A stretch of DNA of 64,000 nt from Halioglobus japonicus (GTDB lineage Bacteria > Pseudomonadota > Gammaproteobacteria > Pseudomonadales > Halieaceae), in NCBI GenBank assembly GCA_902705825.1, contig CACSIL010000045.1:349451-413450 (forward strand). Reading direction: 5' to 3'. Below are positions 39,101 through 47,455 of this stretch, piece by piece. A model generated the notes under the pieces. That model was not told the origin of the DNA, ran no database searches, and saw only the letters and a list, made by a program, of their open reading frames with translations. The stretch's first letter is position 1, and each line of letters starts with the position of its first letter. The position numbers were made by a program, and so were the translations under genes.

Positions 39101-39610
39101 TCACTGCGCCGTGGTGAGATTCCCGACGTCGATGCGCCTTTGGATCAGGGCACCGAGGTAAACCTGCATGCACCCGCGCTGATTCCCGATGACTATCTAC
39201 CCGATGTAAACAGCCGCCTGGTGCTGTACAAACGCATTGCCGCAGCCACCGATAACCCACAGCTGCGCGAATTACAGGTGGAAATGATTGACCGCTTCGG
39301 CCTTTTGCCGCCGCAGGTAGACAACCTCTTTCAGGTTTCAAAATTGCGCCTGCGGGCCCAGGACCTGGGGATTCGAACTATTGAAGCTGGGCCAGAGGGT
39401 GGTAGTATCGATTTCAAGAGTACGACACCGGTAAACCCGCTGAGTCTGGTGGAATTGGTACAGTCAGACCCACGTAGCTATAAACTTGCCGGCGCCACGC
39501 GCCTGCGATTCGAAAAAGAACTGGCTGATCTGCAGGAGCGATACCTGTTCCTGGAGCAACTCATGGATTCACTCGCCACAACACCCGGGGAACCTTCCAA
39601 ACATGCCTGA
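36140..39610 (+). CDS. mfd: Transcription-repair coupling factor
   Basis: The protein of about 1156 residues releases stalled RNA polymerase and recruits UvrA. The N-terminal UvrB-like module has DWETLPYDNFSPHQDIISERLNTLYRLP. The RNA-polymerase-interacting domain (LEHGVGRYIGLQ) is near the middle. The RecG-like motor has Walker A GDVGFGKTEVA, DEEHRFG, and the motif VI-type QLRGRVGRS; a TRCF C-terminal domain ends it. The start could also be a TTG at 36101 (13 residues longer); neither has a strong ribosome site. The 3' end overlaps csiV by eight bases. Confidence 0.97.
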   Translation: MFSKLVEKTPWPHQAASRTSMGPFSGSADARCIAELAVPGRLLVVITSDTSASLALERELPFFLDQPREILVFPDWETLPYDNFSPHQDIISERLNTLYRLPTMKEGILIVPVPTLMHRLAPTEYIAGSSLVLQQGQTLDIALFRRNLQRSGYVNVETVYEHGEYALRGSLLDVFPMGSDLPFRIDLFDAEIDSVRTFEPESQRTVDKVDGINLLPAREYPLEQSAVRRFQMNWYDSFDVDHDQCPTYVEVSAGRSPGGCEYYLPLFFEECATLFDYLPDDSAIITTGDHHGAAQHFWDEANTRFEEYGIDPRHPFLPPSRCFTPVEELYRLLKQFSVLELRYNPDAAVHQQTIVQTPPDLSAEHHTDSPAENLVRFLGTHNGPVLLCAESAGRREILLESLREYKLAPTEVANWHDFIASGLDFAIATAPLDRGLYFGPEQPTLVCEAQLFGNRVAQRRRRKAAAEDTQTNAFKALNELREGVPIVHLEHGVGRYIGLQKLEVDGQEFEFLALEYFQGAKLYVPVASLHLISRYSGSDPELAPLHKLGSDQWEKARRKASEKASDIATQLLEVYARREARQGFTFEAQDQGYAQFAAAFPFEETADQAATIRAVLDDMHSPRVMDRLICGDVGFGKTEVALRAAFVATSNQKQVAVLVPTTLLAQQHYSSFSDRFADWPVSVEVVSRFKSTKETNEIMRRAKAGDIDILIGTHKLLQSDFRFNDLGLLIIDEEHRFGVKQKEAIKALRSEVDILTLTATPIPRTLNMALGGMRDLSIIATPPARRLSIKTFVREHNIALVKEAILRETSRGGQVYYLHNEVKTIEESGRKLRELLPGLSIAVAHGQMRETELEQVMSSFYHRHHHVLLCTTIIETGIDIPNANTIIIDRADKFGLAQLHQLRGRVGRSHHQAYAYLLTPPQSAITKDAGKRLEAIEAAGDLGAGYLLATHDLEIRGAGELLGDEQSGQIHSVGFSMYMDMLERAVASLRRGEIPDVDAPLDQGTEVNLHAPALIPDDYLPDVNSRLVLYKRIAAATDNPQLRELQVEMIDRFGLLPPQVDNLFQVSKLRLRAQDLGIRTIEAGPEGGSIDFKSTTPVNPLSLVELVQSDPRSYKLAGATRLRFEKELADLQERYLFLEQLMDSLATTPGEPSKHA

Positions 39611-40478
39611 CCACTCGATAACAAAGCTCTCCCGTATGCTGCTCGCTGCGGTTTTGCTACTGCCCGTTTACACACAGGCGCAAAGCGATCAGTGGTACAA
39701 GGTCGAATTGCTGGTTTTTAGCCGCCCGGCCGGAGCAACGGCGGAACACTGGGATGCCATCCCGGACCTCAACTACCCGGCAAGAAGCCAATTTCTAAGC
39801 TATCCCGGCGAGGAGCAAGCGCCACTATCAGGCACATCGATACCCGAGGGAAATGCTCCTGCGGCACCAACATCACAGCCATCTACCCCACAGCCATCCA
39901 CCCCACAGGCGAAGGCCTTTGCCACCCTGCCCGCCTCACAGCGGCAGTTTTCCGGCAAAGCGTCGGCAATGCAGCGCAGCGGCCGCTATCGCATACTGTT
40001 CCACGAAGCCTGGCTGCAGCCCATGAGCGGACAGGCACAGACACTGCCGATCATTCTGGATCGCTCCGGCGACGGCGGCCCGTGGCCGGCACTGCAGGGT
40101 TCAATCAAACTGTACCTGTCGCGCTACTTCTACCTGGATACCAATTTGTGGCTGAACACCCAGGGCGAGTACCTGCCCGGCGACTGGCGCATGCCGGCAC
40201 CGCCGCTGGCCCCCGCATCCAAACCGCAACAAGTGTCGGTCTATTCAACACCGAGCTCGCCGGGCGCAGCAACAATCGCCGGGGCCGACGGCCTAGCTGC
40301 GCCTGACAGTGAGTTGCAGTTGGACGGGGATCTGGAAGCGGACGGTGCGTACCCGTTTCGTCACGCGGTGCTACTGGATCAGACACGGCGTATGCGCAGT
40401 GGTGACGTTGTTTATATAGACCACCCGCTACTGGGCGTTCTGGTGACAATTACACCTCTGGCTGCTGCCGAAGACTAG
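39603..40478 (+). CDS. csiV: CsiV-family peptidoglycan-binding-type protein
   Basis: The 291-residue protein has a Sec signal peptide (MLLAAVLLLPVYTQAQ) and the typical core WYKVELLVFSRP. A proline-rich linker follows, then GRYRILFHEAWLQPM, IKLYLSRYFYLDTNLWL and HPLLGVLVTITPL, all seen in the family named after the Vibrio cholerae factor needed to withstand D-amino acids. It is periplasmic. Its ATG lies in the end of mfd, as in Pseudomonas, suggesting coupling. The link to cell-wall activation is by family only. Confidence 0.85.
   Translation: MPDHSITKLSRMLLAAVLLLPVYTQAQSDQWYKVELLVFSRPAGATAEHWDAIPDLNYPARSQFLSYPGEEQAPLSGTSIPEGNAPAAPTSQPSTPQPSTPQAKAFATLPASQRQFSGKASAMQRSGRYRILFHEAWLQPMSGQAQTLPIILDRSGDGGPWPALQGSIKLYLSRYFYLDTNLWLNTQGEYLPGDWRMPAPPLAPASKPQQVSVYSTPSSPGAATIAGADGLAAPDSELQLDGDLEADGAYPFRHAVLLDQTRRMRSGDVVYIDHPLLGVLVTITPLAAAED
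39876..39905 (+). repeat. 15-base tandem repeat inside csiV
   Basis: Two adjacent 15-base units (CAGCCATCTACCCCA and CAGCCATCCACCCCA) differ at one base and encode QPSTP twice in the proline-rich linker. The unit keeps frame, so slippage would change linker length by five residues. Confidence 0.8.
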
Positions 40479-40483
40479 TCAGA

Positions 40484-40506
40484 CAACTCGCCCCAAGGGC
40501 GAGTTG
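40484..40506. terminator. Bidirectional stem-loop between csiV and MTIP gene
   Basis: A perfect 10-bp stem, CAACTCGCCC with GGGCGAGTTG, and a three-base loop lies between two convergent genes. It has no clear T run on either side, so it may act with Rho or as an mRNA 3' end protector. Confidence 0.6.
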
Positions 40507-40516
40507 CAACAGATCA

Positions 40517-41266
40517 TCAGGCCCCGTTGTGGCGGGTTAAAAGTTCGCTCAGCAGCTTCCTCACCACCGCGGCCTCGCTGGCCAGTATTTCCCGCATCAT
40601 CGCCAGTGTTAGCGGCAGGTCGCCAAGCCCGGCGGCAGGATTCACCACCATGCATATCGATGCATAGGGAACATCGGCTTCACGCGCCAAAGCTGCTTCA
40701 GGCATTCCGGTCATGCCCACCACATCACAACCGTCGCGCGCCAGGCGCTGGATTTCAGCAGCTGTCTCAAGTCGTGGCCCCTGAGTGATTCCGTGTACAC
40801 CGCGAGCCTCATGCGGTATATCTGCAGTTTCCGCTGCCTTGAGCAGCGCTTCACGCAGCGCTCTATCATAGGGTTCGGTGAAATCAATATGCATCAACGT
40901 CCCGTCCTCGCCGTCATCGAAGGTGTGTTCACGGCCCCAGGTGTAATCGACCACCTGGTCTGGAATCAGAAGACGTCCCGGCCGCATAGTCGACGTGATG
41001 CCACCGACAGAGTTTATCGCAACGATACCAGCCACTCCCAGTGACTTAAGCGCCCATATATTGGCGCGGTAGTTGATACGGTGCGGCGGAATTGCACCGG
41101 GGCTACCGTGGCGCTGCAAAAAATACAGCGTGGTGTTTCCCAGACGCCCCTCCTGAATAGGCCTGGAGGGCTCGCCAAAAGGTGTCTCGATACGATGATC
41201 ACGAAGCACTTCCAGCCCCTCTAACTCATCGATACCCGTGCCGCCGATTATCGCAAGCGGCTTCAT
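40517..41266 (-). CDS. S-methyl-5'-thioinosine phosphorylase (MTIP)
   Basis: The 249-residue protein belongs to the PNP/MTAP family (IIGGTGIDELEGL at the N-terminus, RHGSPGAIPPHRINYRANIWALKSLG). Near the end the base-binding segment reads VVNPAAG, as in Pseudomonas MTIP (PA3004), instead of the TDYDCW of adenine-specific MTAP. It should phosphorolyse methylthioinosine in methionine and purine salvage. It is convergent with csiV, the same neighbour as in Pseudomonas. Confidence 0.92.
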   Translation of the reverse strand: MKPLAIIGGTGIDELEGLEVLRDHRIETPFGEPSRPIQEGRLGNTTLYFLQRHGSPGAIPPHRINYRANIWALKSLGVAGIVAINSVGGITSTMRPGRLLIPDQVVDYTWGREHTFDDGEDGTLMHIDFTEPYDRALREALLKAAETADIPHEARGVHGITQGPRLETAAEIQRLARDGCDVVGMTGMPEAALAREADVPYASICMVVNPAAGLGDLPLTLAMMREILASEAAVVRKLLSELLTRHNGA

Positions 41267-41768
41267 GCGTGATTCTCCGCTGCCAGCATCGACGGGTAGT
41301 TGCTAGCGGCGCGTTGTGCAGCGCCGTGAGCCACTGTGTGATGGGATATCAGGATATTCAATACGCTCTCCTCGTTGTAATAGTGTGATAACCGTTTTCG
41401 ATGCGGTGGGCGGGCCTGTAGACAGTCCCCGAAAATAATAATAGCCAATACTCTACAGATGCGGCCAAGTTACGGCAGTGCCGATTGCTTTACTTCCCGA
41501 CCGGTCAATCAAATTTGTATCGTTTTTAGACGGATTGATTATGTTGGCAACGATAATCAAATAGCAAAGGATATATAAATGCCAGCGTTGACCGAAGTCA
41601 ACTCTTGAAAGCAACCGCAAGCGTTTGATCTATCTTCAAAAATCAAAGCGGGAACAATGTCAGCTCAAAATGTGCAGTCGGGCACACGCAAACTCTGTAC
41701 GGTAGACATGCCAACTCATCGTGCTATGTTGGACCTCTGCAGCCAATCCTGGCAATGGGGGAAGCCAA
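41267..41768. promoter_or_regulatory. Intergenic region with a hairpin and a mini-ORF
   Basis: No full gene was recognised. A perfect inverted repeat with 8-bp arms, TTGATTAT and ATAATCAA, lies at 41535-41560 around a 10-base spacer that can itself pair (GTTG/CAAC). Nineteen bases later is AAGGA, a seven-base gap and a ten-codon mini-ORF, 41579-41608 (MPALTEVNS). The rest of the stretch up to the DUF6763-like gene has only short chance frames. Confidence 0.4.
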
Positions 41769-42086
41769 ATGAAAATGTTAAGCCCTGTAGTAGGTGCCTG
41801 GTATAAGGATTTACAGACGCAGGAGCTATTTGAAGTTATCGACTGGGATCCCGGCAACTTCACGATAGAAACCCAATATCTGGGCGGTGAAGTCTCTGAA
41901 TACGATCTCGATGCCTGGCGCGAGATGCAGCTTGAGCATGCCGAGGCCCCGGAAGACTGGCGAGCTGCATTTGAACTTGATGACGATGACCTTATTGACC
42001 CTGATCTACCGATGCACCCCGAAGACTGGGCCAGCCCGATCAGTTCCATCGAACCCGATGCAATGGTCGGTGTCGAGGATTACTGA
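41769..42086 (+). CDS. Small acidic DUF6763-like protein
   Basis: The 105-residue protein starts at an ATG after GGGGGAAG. It begins VVGAWYKDLQTQELFEVIDWD, then an acidic middle (FELDDDDLIDPDLPMHPEDW) and SSIEPDAMVGVEDY. This fits the small uncharacterised DUF6763 family of gammaproteobacteria, which I recall as sharing the WY/EVxxxD pattern. No membrane segment or signal is seen, so it is cytoplasmic. Function unknown. Confidence 0.8.
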   Translation: MKMLSPVVGAWYKDLQTQELFEVIDWDPGNFTIETQYLGGEVSEYDLDAWREMQLEHAEAPEDWRAAFELDDDDLIDPDLPMHPEDWASPISSIEPDAMVGVEDY

Positions 42087-42169
42087 GCTTTCCCGCGGCG
42101 CAACACGCCACGCCCTGCTGCAGCGATTCACCCCACGCACGCTACGCGTAATGTGTAATACGTAGCTGT

Positions 42170-42185
42170 TGTATTTTGTAATACA
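42170..42185. promoter_or_regulatory. Palindrome upstream of the RHH gene
   Basis: TGTATT-TTGT-AATACA is a perfect 6-bp palindrome 52 bases before the RHH gene start. A related half-pair, TAATAC ... GTATT, lies immediately before it at about 42157-42175. RHH repressors often bind such sites near their own promoters, so autoregulation is likely but inferred. Confidence 0.5.
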
Positions 42186-42237
42186 TTTATTTACCGTGCT
42201 CCCATTGAAAAACTAGCTGTTTCGACGGAGCAAAACC

Positions 42238-42774
42238 ATGCCAGACAAAGCGAAGCGACAAGGGCGGAAGCGCGGCCAGACCAAGGACCGCGTGCTGCAG
42301 GCGCGCATCCCCGAGCAGCTTGATGACGAGATTCGCGGGCGAGCCGAGCAACTGGGCTTGTCGGTTTCTACCATTGTGCGCAACGTGCTATTGAATACTT
42401 TCGATCTGGTGGAGGGCGTGGTCAGCGACAGTTCACAGATCGCCCGAGCACTGTCGGGCGCCAAGGAAAGCCAGCCCACTGCGAAAAAGGAGCTGCCCTC
42501 ACCGTTGCCGGTCGAGACAGATTCCCCGGATTCCGTGATCGGATGGCAGCAGGTGATCTTGAACAAGAACGGTGTGTGTGAGCAGTGCAACGCCATCTTG
42601 AAAATCGGTGAAACCGCTGCACTGGGTGTGCCCACTGGGCCGCGCGCCCTACTCCTTTGCTCCGACTGCCTCACCGAGCGCACCGCCTCGGCGATTGCGC
42701 CGGACAAGGCGTCGAAGCCAGCCAGCAGGAAAAAAGCGACTGCTTCTGCGCAGGTTGGAAAAGCAAAGCGCTGA
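42238..42774 (+). CDS. Ribbon-helix-helix DNA-binding protein with C-terminal zinc ribbon
   Basis: The 178-residue protein has a basic N-terminus then an RHH-type strand and two helices (VLQARIPEQLDDEIRGRA, LSVSTIVRNVLLNTF, about residues 19-55). A proline-rich linker follows, then two CxxC pairs, Cys114/117 and Cys141/144, separated by 23 residues, consistent with a zinc ribbon. The tail is lysine-rich. GACGGAG lies about seven bases before the ATG. It is likely a transcriptional regulator that may sense metal or redox state; target genes are unknown. Confidence 0.75.
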   Translation: MPDKAKRQGRKRGQTKDRVLQARIPEQLDDEIRGRAEQLGLSVSTIVRNVLLNTFDLVEGVVSDSSQIARALSGAKESQPTAKKELPSPLPVETDSPDSVIGWQQVILNKNGVCEQCNAILKIGETAALGVPTGPRALLLCSDCLTERTASAIAPDKASKPASRKKATASAQVGKAKR

Positions 42775-42788
42775 CAGCACTTGAATAG

Positions 42789-42805
42789 TACGTTGTAAAA
42801 ACGTA
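42789..42805. promoter_or_regulatory. Palindrome downstream of the RHH gene
   Basis: TACGTT-GTAAA-AACGTA is a perfect 6-bp inverted repeat 14 bases after the RHH stop, between that gene and the convergent RND permease gene. It could be an operator or a weak terminator hairpin. Confidence 0.35.
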
Positions 42806-42817
42806 TTCCGGGGCGGC

Positions 42818-45800
42818 CTACTCCACAGTCAATGGGGCCTCAGTTGCTGGGCTGCTTACCGGCTTGCGCTGAAAGCGGTCTCCCAGCGAACGCGAAATCA
42901 GGTAAAACGCCGGTGTGAATATAAGACCAAAGAACGTGACCCCGAGCATACCGGCAAAGACCGCGGTTCCCAGCGACTGCCGCATTTCATAGCCCGCGCC
43001 ACTGGCCAGCATCAGTGGCACCACGCCCAGAATGAAAGCAACCGACGTCATCACGATCGGGCGCAGGCGAAGGCGCGCCGCCTCGACGGCTGCGTCTACA
43101 CGCGACAAACCCCGCTCCTCGGCCTGGCGCGCAAACTCGATAATCAGAATCGCATTTTTCGCCGCTAGCCCGATAAGGACTACAAAGCCAATCTGCACCA
43201 GGATATTCATATCCAGACCGCGTAGCATAACGCCGGTAAGCGATGCCAGCAGCGACATAGGCACGATCAGGATAACTGCCAGCGGCAGAGTGAGGCTTTC
43301 GTACTGCGCCGCAAGCAATAGAAAGACAAACACTACAGCCAGCGAAAACGCGATCACTGCGGTACCCGATGCATTGCGTTCCTGTAGAGCAAGCTCAGTC
43401 CATTCGAAGCTCATTCCCGGCGCCATCGTCGAACGTGCCAGCGCTTCCACCGTGTCCAGCGCATCTCCGGTTGAAAAGCCATCGACCACATTGCCCTGCA
43501 CTGCGGCGGCGGGATAGAGGTTATAGCGAGCAACACGGCTGGGGCCGGTAATATCCTTGAAGGTTGCAACAGTCCCTATCGGCACCATATTGCCGTCGTT
43601 GTTACGCGTGCGCAGGCGTCCGATATCAGCCGCCGATTTACGGTACTCATCTTCGGCCTGTGCGGTTACGCGAAACGTGCGTCCAAATGCGTTGAAATCA
43701 TTGACATAGGCTGAACCCAGATACACTTCGAGGGTTGCAAACAGGTCTTCAATATTCACGCCAAGTTGTTCGGCCTTTTCACGATCGATATCGGTGAATA
43801 GCTGTGGCGTTTTGGTATCGAAAGTCGTGAACACCGATGTCGCTGCAGCAGAGTTGTTGGCAGCTGTAGCTAAAGCCTGAGCCTGTGCCTCGATGGCTTC
43901 AAAACCCAGGCCCGCGCGGTCCTGTACATAGCCCTTGAAGCCACCCGCATTGCCGATACCCTGCACCGACGGCGGCGGTATTACCATGACGCGCGCGTCC
44001 TGGTAGCGACCAAAGGTACTACGCAGATCATCCACGATGCGATTACGATCAAACCCCTCTTTCACCCGCGGTCCGATATCAGACAGCGTGAAGAATACCG
44101 TCGCGCTGTTGGACGATGTCGTACGGGTTGCACCATTGAGCCCGGCGAATGCCGCTGCATGCTCGACATGCTCATGGGCTAAACCATCAGCGATCACCCG
44201 ATCCATAACACGTTCGGTCCGTGTCAGTGATGCGCCCGGTGGTAACTGCACGACGGTAATCAGGTAGTTTTGATCAACAGCGGGCACAAACCCACGCGAG
44301 ACGTGATTGAACTGGAAACCGGCGAGTGCAATCAGGCCCACATAGACAACCATCATCGCCACAGTGAGTCGCGCCAGCTTTCGTACCAGTGCGGCGTATC
44401 TATTGGCTGTTGCGTCAAAGCCTGCGTTAAACAGGCTGAACAGCCTATCGAAGGGCCGCTGCCATGCTTTTCTGTTGACAGCCTCACTCCTCGGTTTTAG
44501 CAGGAGCGCCGCAAGTGCAGGTGACAAAGTCAGTGAGACGCCGGCAGAAATTATTGTGGCCGAGGCAATCGTGATAGCAAACTGTCGATAGAATTCGCCA
44601 GAAATTCCGTCGAGGAATGCAGTTGGAATAAACACCGCTGAAAGCACCAACGCAATCGCGACCAGCGCTCCGCCGACCTCATCCATAGTCGCGTGAGCCG
44701 CGTCCAGCGGCGTTAAACCCTCGTGAATCTTGCGCTCCACGTTCTCGACCACGACGATAGCATCATCAACGACTATGCCTATTGCAAGCACCAGACCAAA
44801 CAGCGAGAGATTGTTTAATGAAAAACCAAACGCCTGCATTACAGCGAAGGTACCGACCAGAGAAATGGGAATTGCCAATATCGGTATCAGCGAAGCGCGC
44901 AGGCTTTGCAGAAACACAAACACCACCAGAGAGACCAGCAATACGGCCTCGAAGATGGTCTTTTCCACCTCATCGATTGTCTCAGCCACAAATTGGGTAG
45001 GATTCCAGATCACGGTATAGGCCAGGCCCTCGGGAAAGTCCTGCGACATCTCATCAAGTGTCGCGAGAAGCCTATCGGCAGTTTCCAATGCATTAGAGCC
45101 AGGTCGCTGGGTGATTCGCATACCCAATGCGGGAGACTGATCCAATCGAGCGTTGGTGTTGTAGTCGCGCGCCCCGAGCTCTACCCGGGCAACGTCGCGC
45201 AAGCGAACCTTGCGACCACCCTCCCCTGTTTTCACCACAATATCTTCAAACGCTTCGCGGTCCGTAAATCGCCCCTGCGTCTGCACGCTGACCTCAAAGG
45301 CGCCCTGCGTATTGGTCGGAGGGGCATCGAGCACACCGCCAGCGACTTCAACATTGTTTCGTCGCAGCGCGTTGACGATATCGCTGCCAGTCAATCCAAG
45401 GCTTGCCGCCCTATCCGGGTCAATCCACACTCGCATGGAAAGTTCGCGGAAGCCAAAAGACAGAATTTGGCCGATGCCTTCAATACGCTGCAGGCGATCA
45501 CGCATCTGCAGACGCATGTAGTTGGATATATATAACTGATCGCGACTCTGATCCGGCGAGTACAGATGGACAACCATCAGTGCCTCGGGATTGGATTTCA
45601 CTGTCGAGACCCCCAGGCGACGAACGGCCTCCGGCAGGCGTGGCTCGGCCAGCGCGACACGGTTTTGTACCAATACCTGCGCGGTATCCAGATCCGTACC
45701 TGGCTCGAACGTCACGGTGATACGTGCAGTGCCGGCCGCAGTCGATTCGGAGCTGATATACAACATACCTTCAACGCCATTGATTTCCTCTTCAATGGTG

Positions 45801-45994
45801 GCGGCAACTGTTTCGCTTATTGTCTCCGCTGATGCGCCAGGGTAAGAGGCACTCACCTGAATTGTCGGGGGGGCAATATCAGGATACTGGCCTACAGATA
45901 AGCCCGAGTAGGCGATTGCGCCTACCAGAACAACCAGCACCCAAATAACGCTCGCGAATATCGGTCTGCGGATAAAGAAGTGGGGGAATTGCAT
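42818..45994 (-). CDS. RND efflux permease, HAE1/MexF-AcrB type
   Basis: The 1058-residue inner-membrane transporter has the full HAE1 layout: first helix after FFIRRPIFASVIWVLVVLVGA, porter loop (IPISLVGTFAVMQAFG), the proton-relay stretch GIVVDDAIVVVENVERKI, and the second repeat with GLAAKNAILIIEFA. It exports hydrophobic compounds by proton antiport. It is cotranscribed with the adaptor gene and controlled by the TetR-type protein, by arrangement. No outer-membrane channel gene is next to it. Confidence 0.97.
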   Translation of the reverse strand: MQFPHFFIRRPIFASVIWVLVVLVGAIAYSGLSVGQYPDIAPPTIQVSASYPGASAETISETVAATIEEEINGVEGMLYISSESTAAGTARITVTFEPGTDLDTAQVLVQNRVALAEPRLPEAVRRLGVSTVKSNPEALMVVHLYSPDQSRDQLYISNYMRLQMRDRLQRIEGIGQILSFGFRELSMRVWIDPDRAASLGLTGSDIVNALRRNNVEVAGGVLDAPPTNTQGAFEVSVQTQGRFTDREAFEDIVVKTGEGGRKVRLRDVARVELGARDYNTNARLDQSPALGMRITQRPGSNALETADRLLATLDEMSQDFPEGLAYTVIWNPTQFVAETIDEVEKTIFEAVLLVSLVVFVFLQSLRASLIPILAIPISLVGTFAVMQAFGFSLNNLSLFGLVLAIGIVVDDAIVVVENVERKIHEGLTPLDAAHATMDEVGGALVAIALVLSAVFIPTAFLDGISGEFYRQFAITIASATIISAGVSLTLSPALAALLLKPRSEAVNRKAWQRPFDRLFSLFNAGFDATANRYAALVRKLARLTVAMMVVYVGLIALAGFQFNHVSRGFVPAVDQNYLITVVQLPPGASLTRTERVMDRVIADGLAHEHVEHAAAFAGLNGATRTTSSNSATVFFTLSDIGPRVKEGFDRNRIVDDLRSTFGRYQDARVMVIPPPSVQGIGNAGGFKGYVQDRAGLGFEAIEAQAQALATAANNSAAATSVFTTFDTKTPQLFTDIDREKAEQLGVNIEDLFATLEVYLGSAYVNDFNAFGRTFRVTAQAEDEYRKSAADIGRLRTRNNDGNMVPIGTVATFKDITGPSRVARYNLYPAAAVQGNVVDGFSTGDALDTVEALARSTMAPGMSFEWTELALQERNASGTAVIAFSLAVVFVFLLLAAQYESLTLPLAVILIVPMSLLASLTGVMLRGLDMNILVQIGFVVLIGLAAKNAILIIEFARQAEERGLSRVDAAVEAARLRLRPIVMTSVAFILGVVPLMLASGAGYEMRQSLGTAVFAGMLGVTFFGLIFTPAFYLISRSLGDRFQRKPVSSPATEAPLTVE

Positions 45995-46019
45995 AGCTCT
46001 GCTCTCTGTGCCGGTCGGT

Positions 46020-47216
46020 TTAGCGCAGTGTCAGCAGTGCGGACGGCTCTGCAGGAATCGGTGTAACTGGCATTTGATCACGGACAAATTGCGTACCACC
46101 GACAATGATACGGTCCCGTGCTTCTAAACCAGAACGCACAATGCGTTCGCCATCCTTTGCGGGACCCAGCTCTATCGGACGTCGCTGAGCAATATCATCA
46201 GTGCCCACCACCCAAACAAACTTCTGCGCCTGATCCGTCTGCACCGCTGTATCCGGTATCAATACGACATCGTGTTTACCCGACCCCAATAATTGCAGCC
46301 GGCCAAACATACCCGGGGAAAACAGGTCATCGGGATTGTTCAGTGTCGCCCGGCCACGCATCGTACCCGTGGAGCGATCCAGTTGGTTATCAACAAACGT
46401 CAGCAGGCCCTCATGGGTATAGGATTCTTCATCCATCAATTTCACCCTGACCGGATGCTGGGCATAGCGCCCACTTATCCGACTGCCCTGCTGCGCCAGG
46501 CGAAGATACTTCAGATACTCAGCTTCGCTGGCAGTGAATTCAAAATATATCGGGTCGGTAGATACCTGTGTGGTCAACAATGTGCCGCCGTCAGCACCAC
46601 CGACTATCAGGTTACCGACGCTCACGTAATTATCCGAGACGCGGCCGGTGATGGGGGCCCGCACTTCAGTAAATTCCAGATTTAGTTCAGCCTGTGTGAC
46701 ACTGGCTTGAGCCGCAGCGCGATCAGCCGCCGCCTGCTGCATGGCCTGCTCGCGCCTGTCACCTTCTTCCTGGCTCAACGCGCGCTGTTTAACGAGCTCT
46801 TTACCGCGTTCCGCCTCTGATTTGGCATAGTGATAAGCGGCTGTGGCATGGTCGAGCGCCGCGTTTGCCGCGGCGAGTTCCGCAGCAAATGGGCGCGGGT
46901 CAATGCGGAACAAAAGATCGCCCGCTTCGACAACCTCACCTGAAGTAAACGCAACCTCGGTAAGATATCCCGATACACGGGCACGAACTTCAACATCATC
47001 TACCGCTTCAAAACGCCCTGTATATTCGTCCCACTCGACAATTTTCTTGACTGTGGGGTTCGCGACTGTGACGGCCTGAACAGCCTCCTCCGCTTGTTCA
47101 CCGGCTATCACCGGCGGAATATTCAGGCGATTTACCACGATAAACCCAAGTCCAACCACAACGGCAATACCCGTGATTATGGATGTCGTGGGGGATTTGC
47201 GTGCCCGACCGGTCAT
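46020..47216 (-). CDS. RND periplasmic adaptor, MexE/AcrA type
   Basis: The 398-residue protein starts at the ATG at 47216 with GGAGA seven bases before. It has an N-terminal hydrophobic anchor (IITGIAVVVGLGFIVV) rather than a lipobox. Next are the lipoyl half (VEVRARVSGYLTEVAFTSGEVVEAGDLLFRIDPRPF), an alanine-rich coiled-coil hairpin and the lipoyl second half (LEFTEVRAPITGRVSDNYVSVGNLI). It links the permease to an outer-membrane channel such as TolC. It is first in the operon, 25 bases before the permease gene. Confidence 0.96.
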   Translation of the reverse strand: MTGRARKSPTTSIITGIAVVVGLGFIVVNRLNIPPVIAGEQAEEAVQAVTVANPTVKKIVEWDEYTGRFEAVDDVEVRARVSGYLTEVAFTSGEVVEAGDLLFRIDPRPFAAELAAANAALDHATAAYHYAKSEAERGKELVKQRALSQEEGDRREQAMQQAAADRAAAQASVTQAELNLEFTEVRAPITGRVSDNYVSVGNLIVGGADGGTLLTTQVSTDPIYFEFTASEAEYLKYLRLAQQGSRISGRYAQHPVRVKLMDEESYTHEGLLTFVDNQLDRSTGTMRGRATLNNPDDLFSPGMFGRLQLLGSGKHDVVLIPDTAVQTDQAQKFVWVVGTDDIAQRRPIELGPAKDGERIVRSGLEARDRIIVGGTQFVRDQMPVTPIPAEPSALLTLR

Positions 47217-47284
47217 GCTGACGTCTCCAGAATAGAACTGCGCCGGCGCCAATACCGAGATAGAGATCGGATTGGGCACCTGTT

Positions 47285-47300
47285 TATACCATTCGGTATA
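47285..47300. promoter_or_regulatory. Operator-like palindrome O1
   Basis: TATACC-ATTC-GGTATA is a perfect 6-bp palindrome 68 bases before the adaptor gene start. It shares its arms with the second site near the TetR gene. Confidence 0.65.
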
Positions 47301-47439
47301 GACTACAGTTATATGGAACGATCAGTCAATACATTTGCATATAGCTGTATACTGCGGCTACTAGCTGAAAATGCTCTAACGCAAATTATTGTAGGTTATT
47401 ATAAGGAAGTTCAGCGTATATCCTACTCGAAATTTTGTT

Positions 47440-47455
47440 TGTACCATATGGTATA
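47440..47455. promoter_or_regulatory. Operator-like palindrome O2
   Basis: TGTACC-ATAT-GGTATA has the same arms as O1 but for one base, and lies 48 bases before the tetR-type start. Two such sites in a shared divergent promoter region are typical of TetR-family autorepression and pump repression. Confidence 0.65.

Noticed and set aside
41263..41448. Small minus-strand frame upstream of the MTIP gene
   Set aside because: No recognisable motif and no ribosome site.
42789..42805. Palindrome as a terminator
   Set aside because: The arms are AT-rich with no T run, so a terminator role is weak; kept as possible operator.
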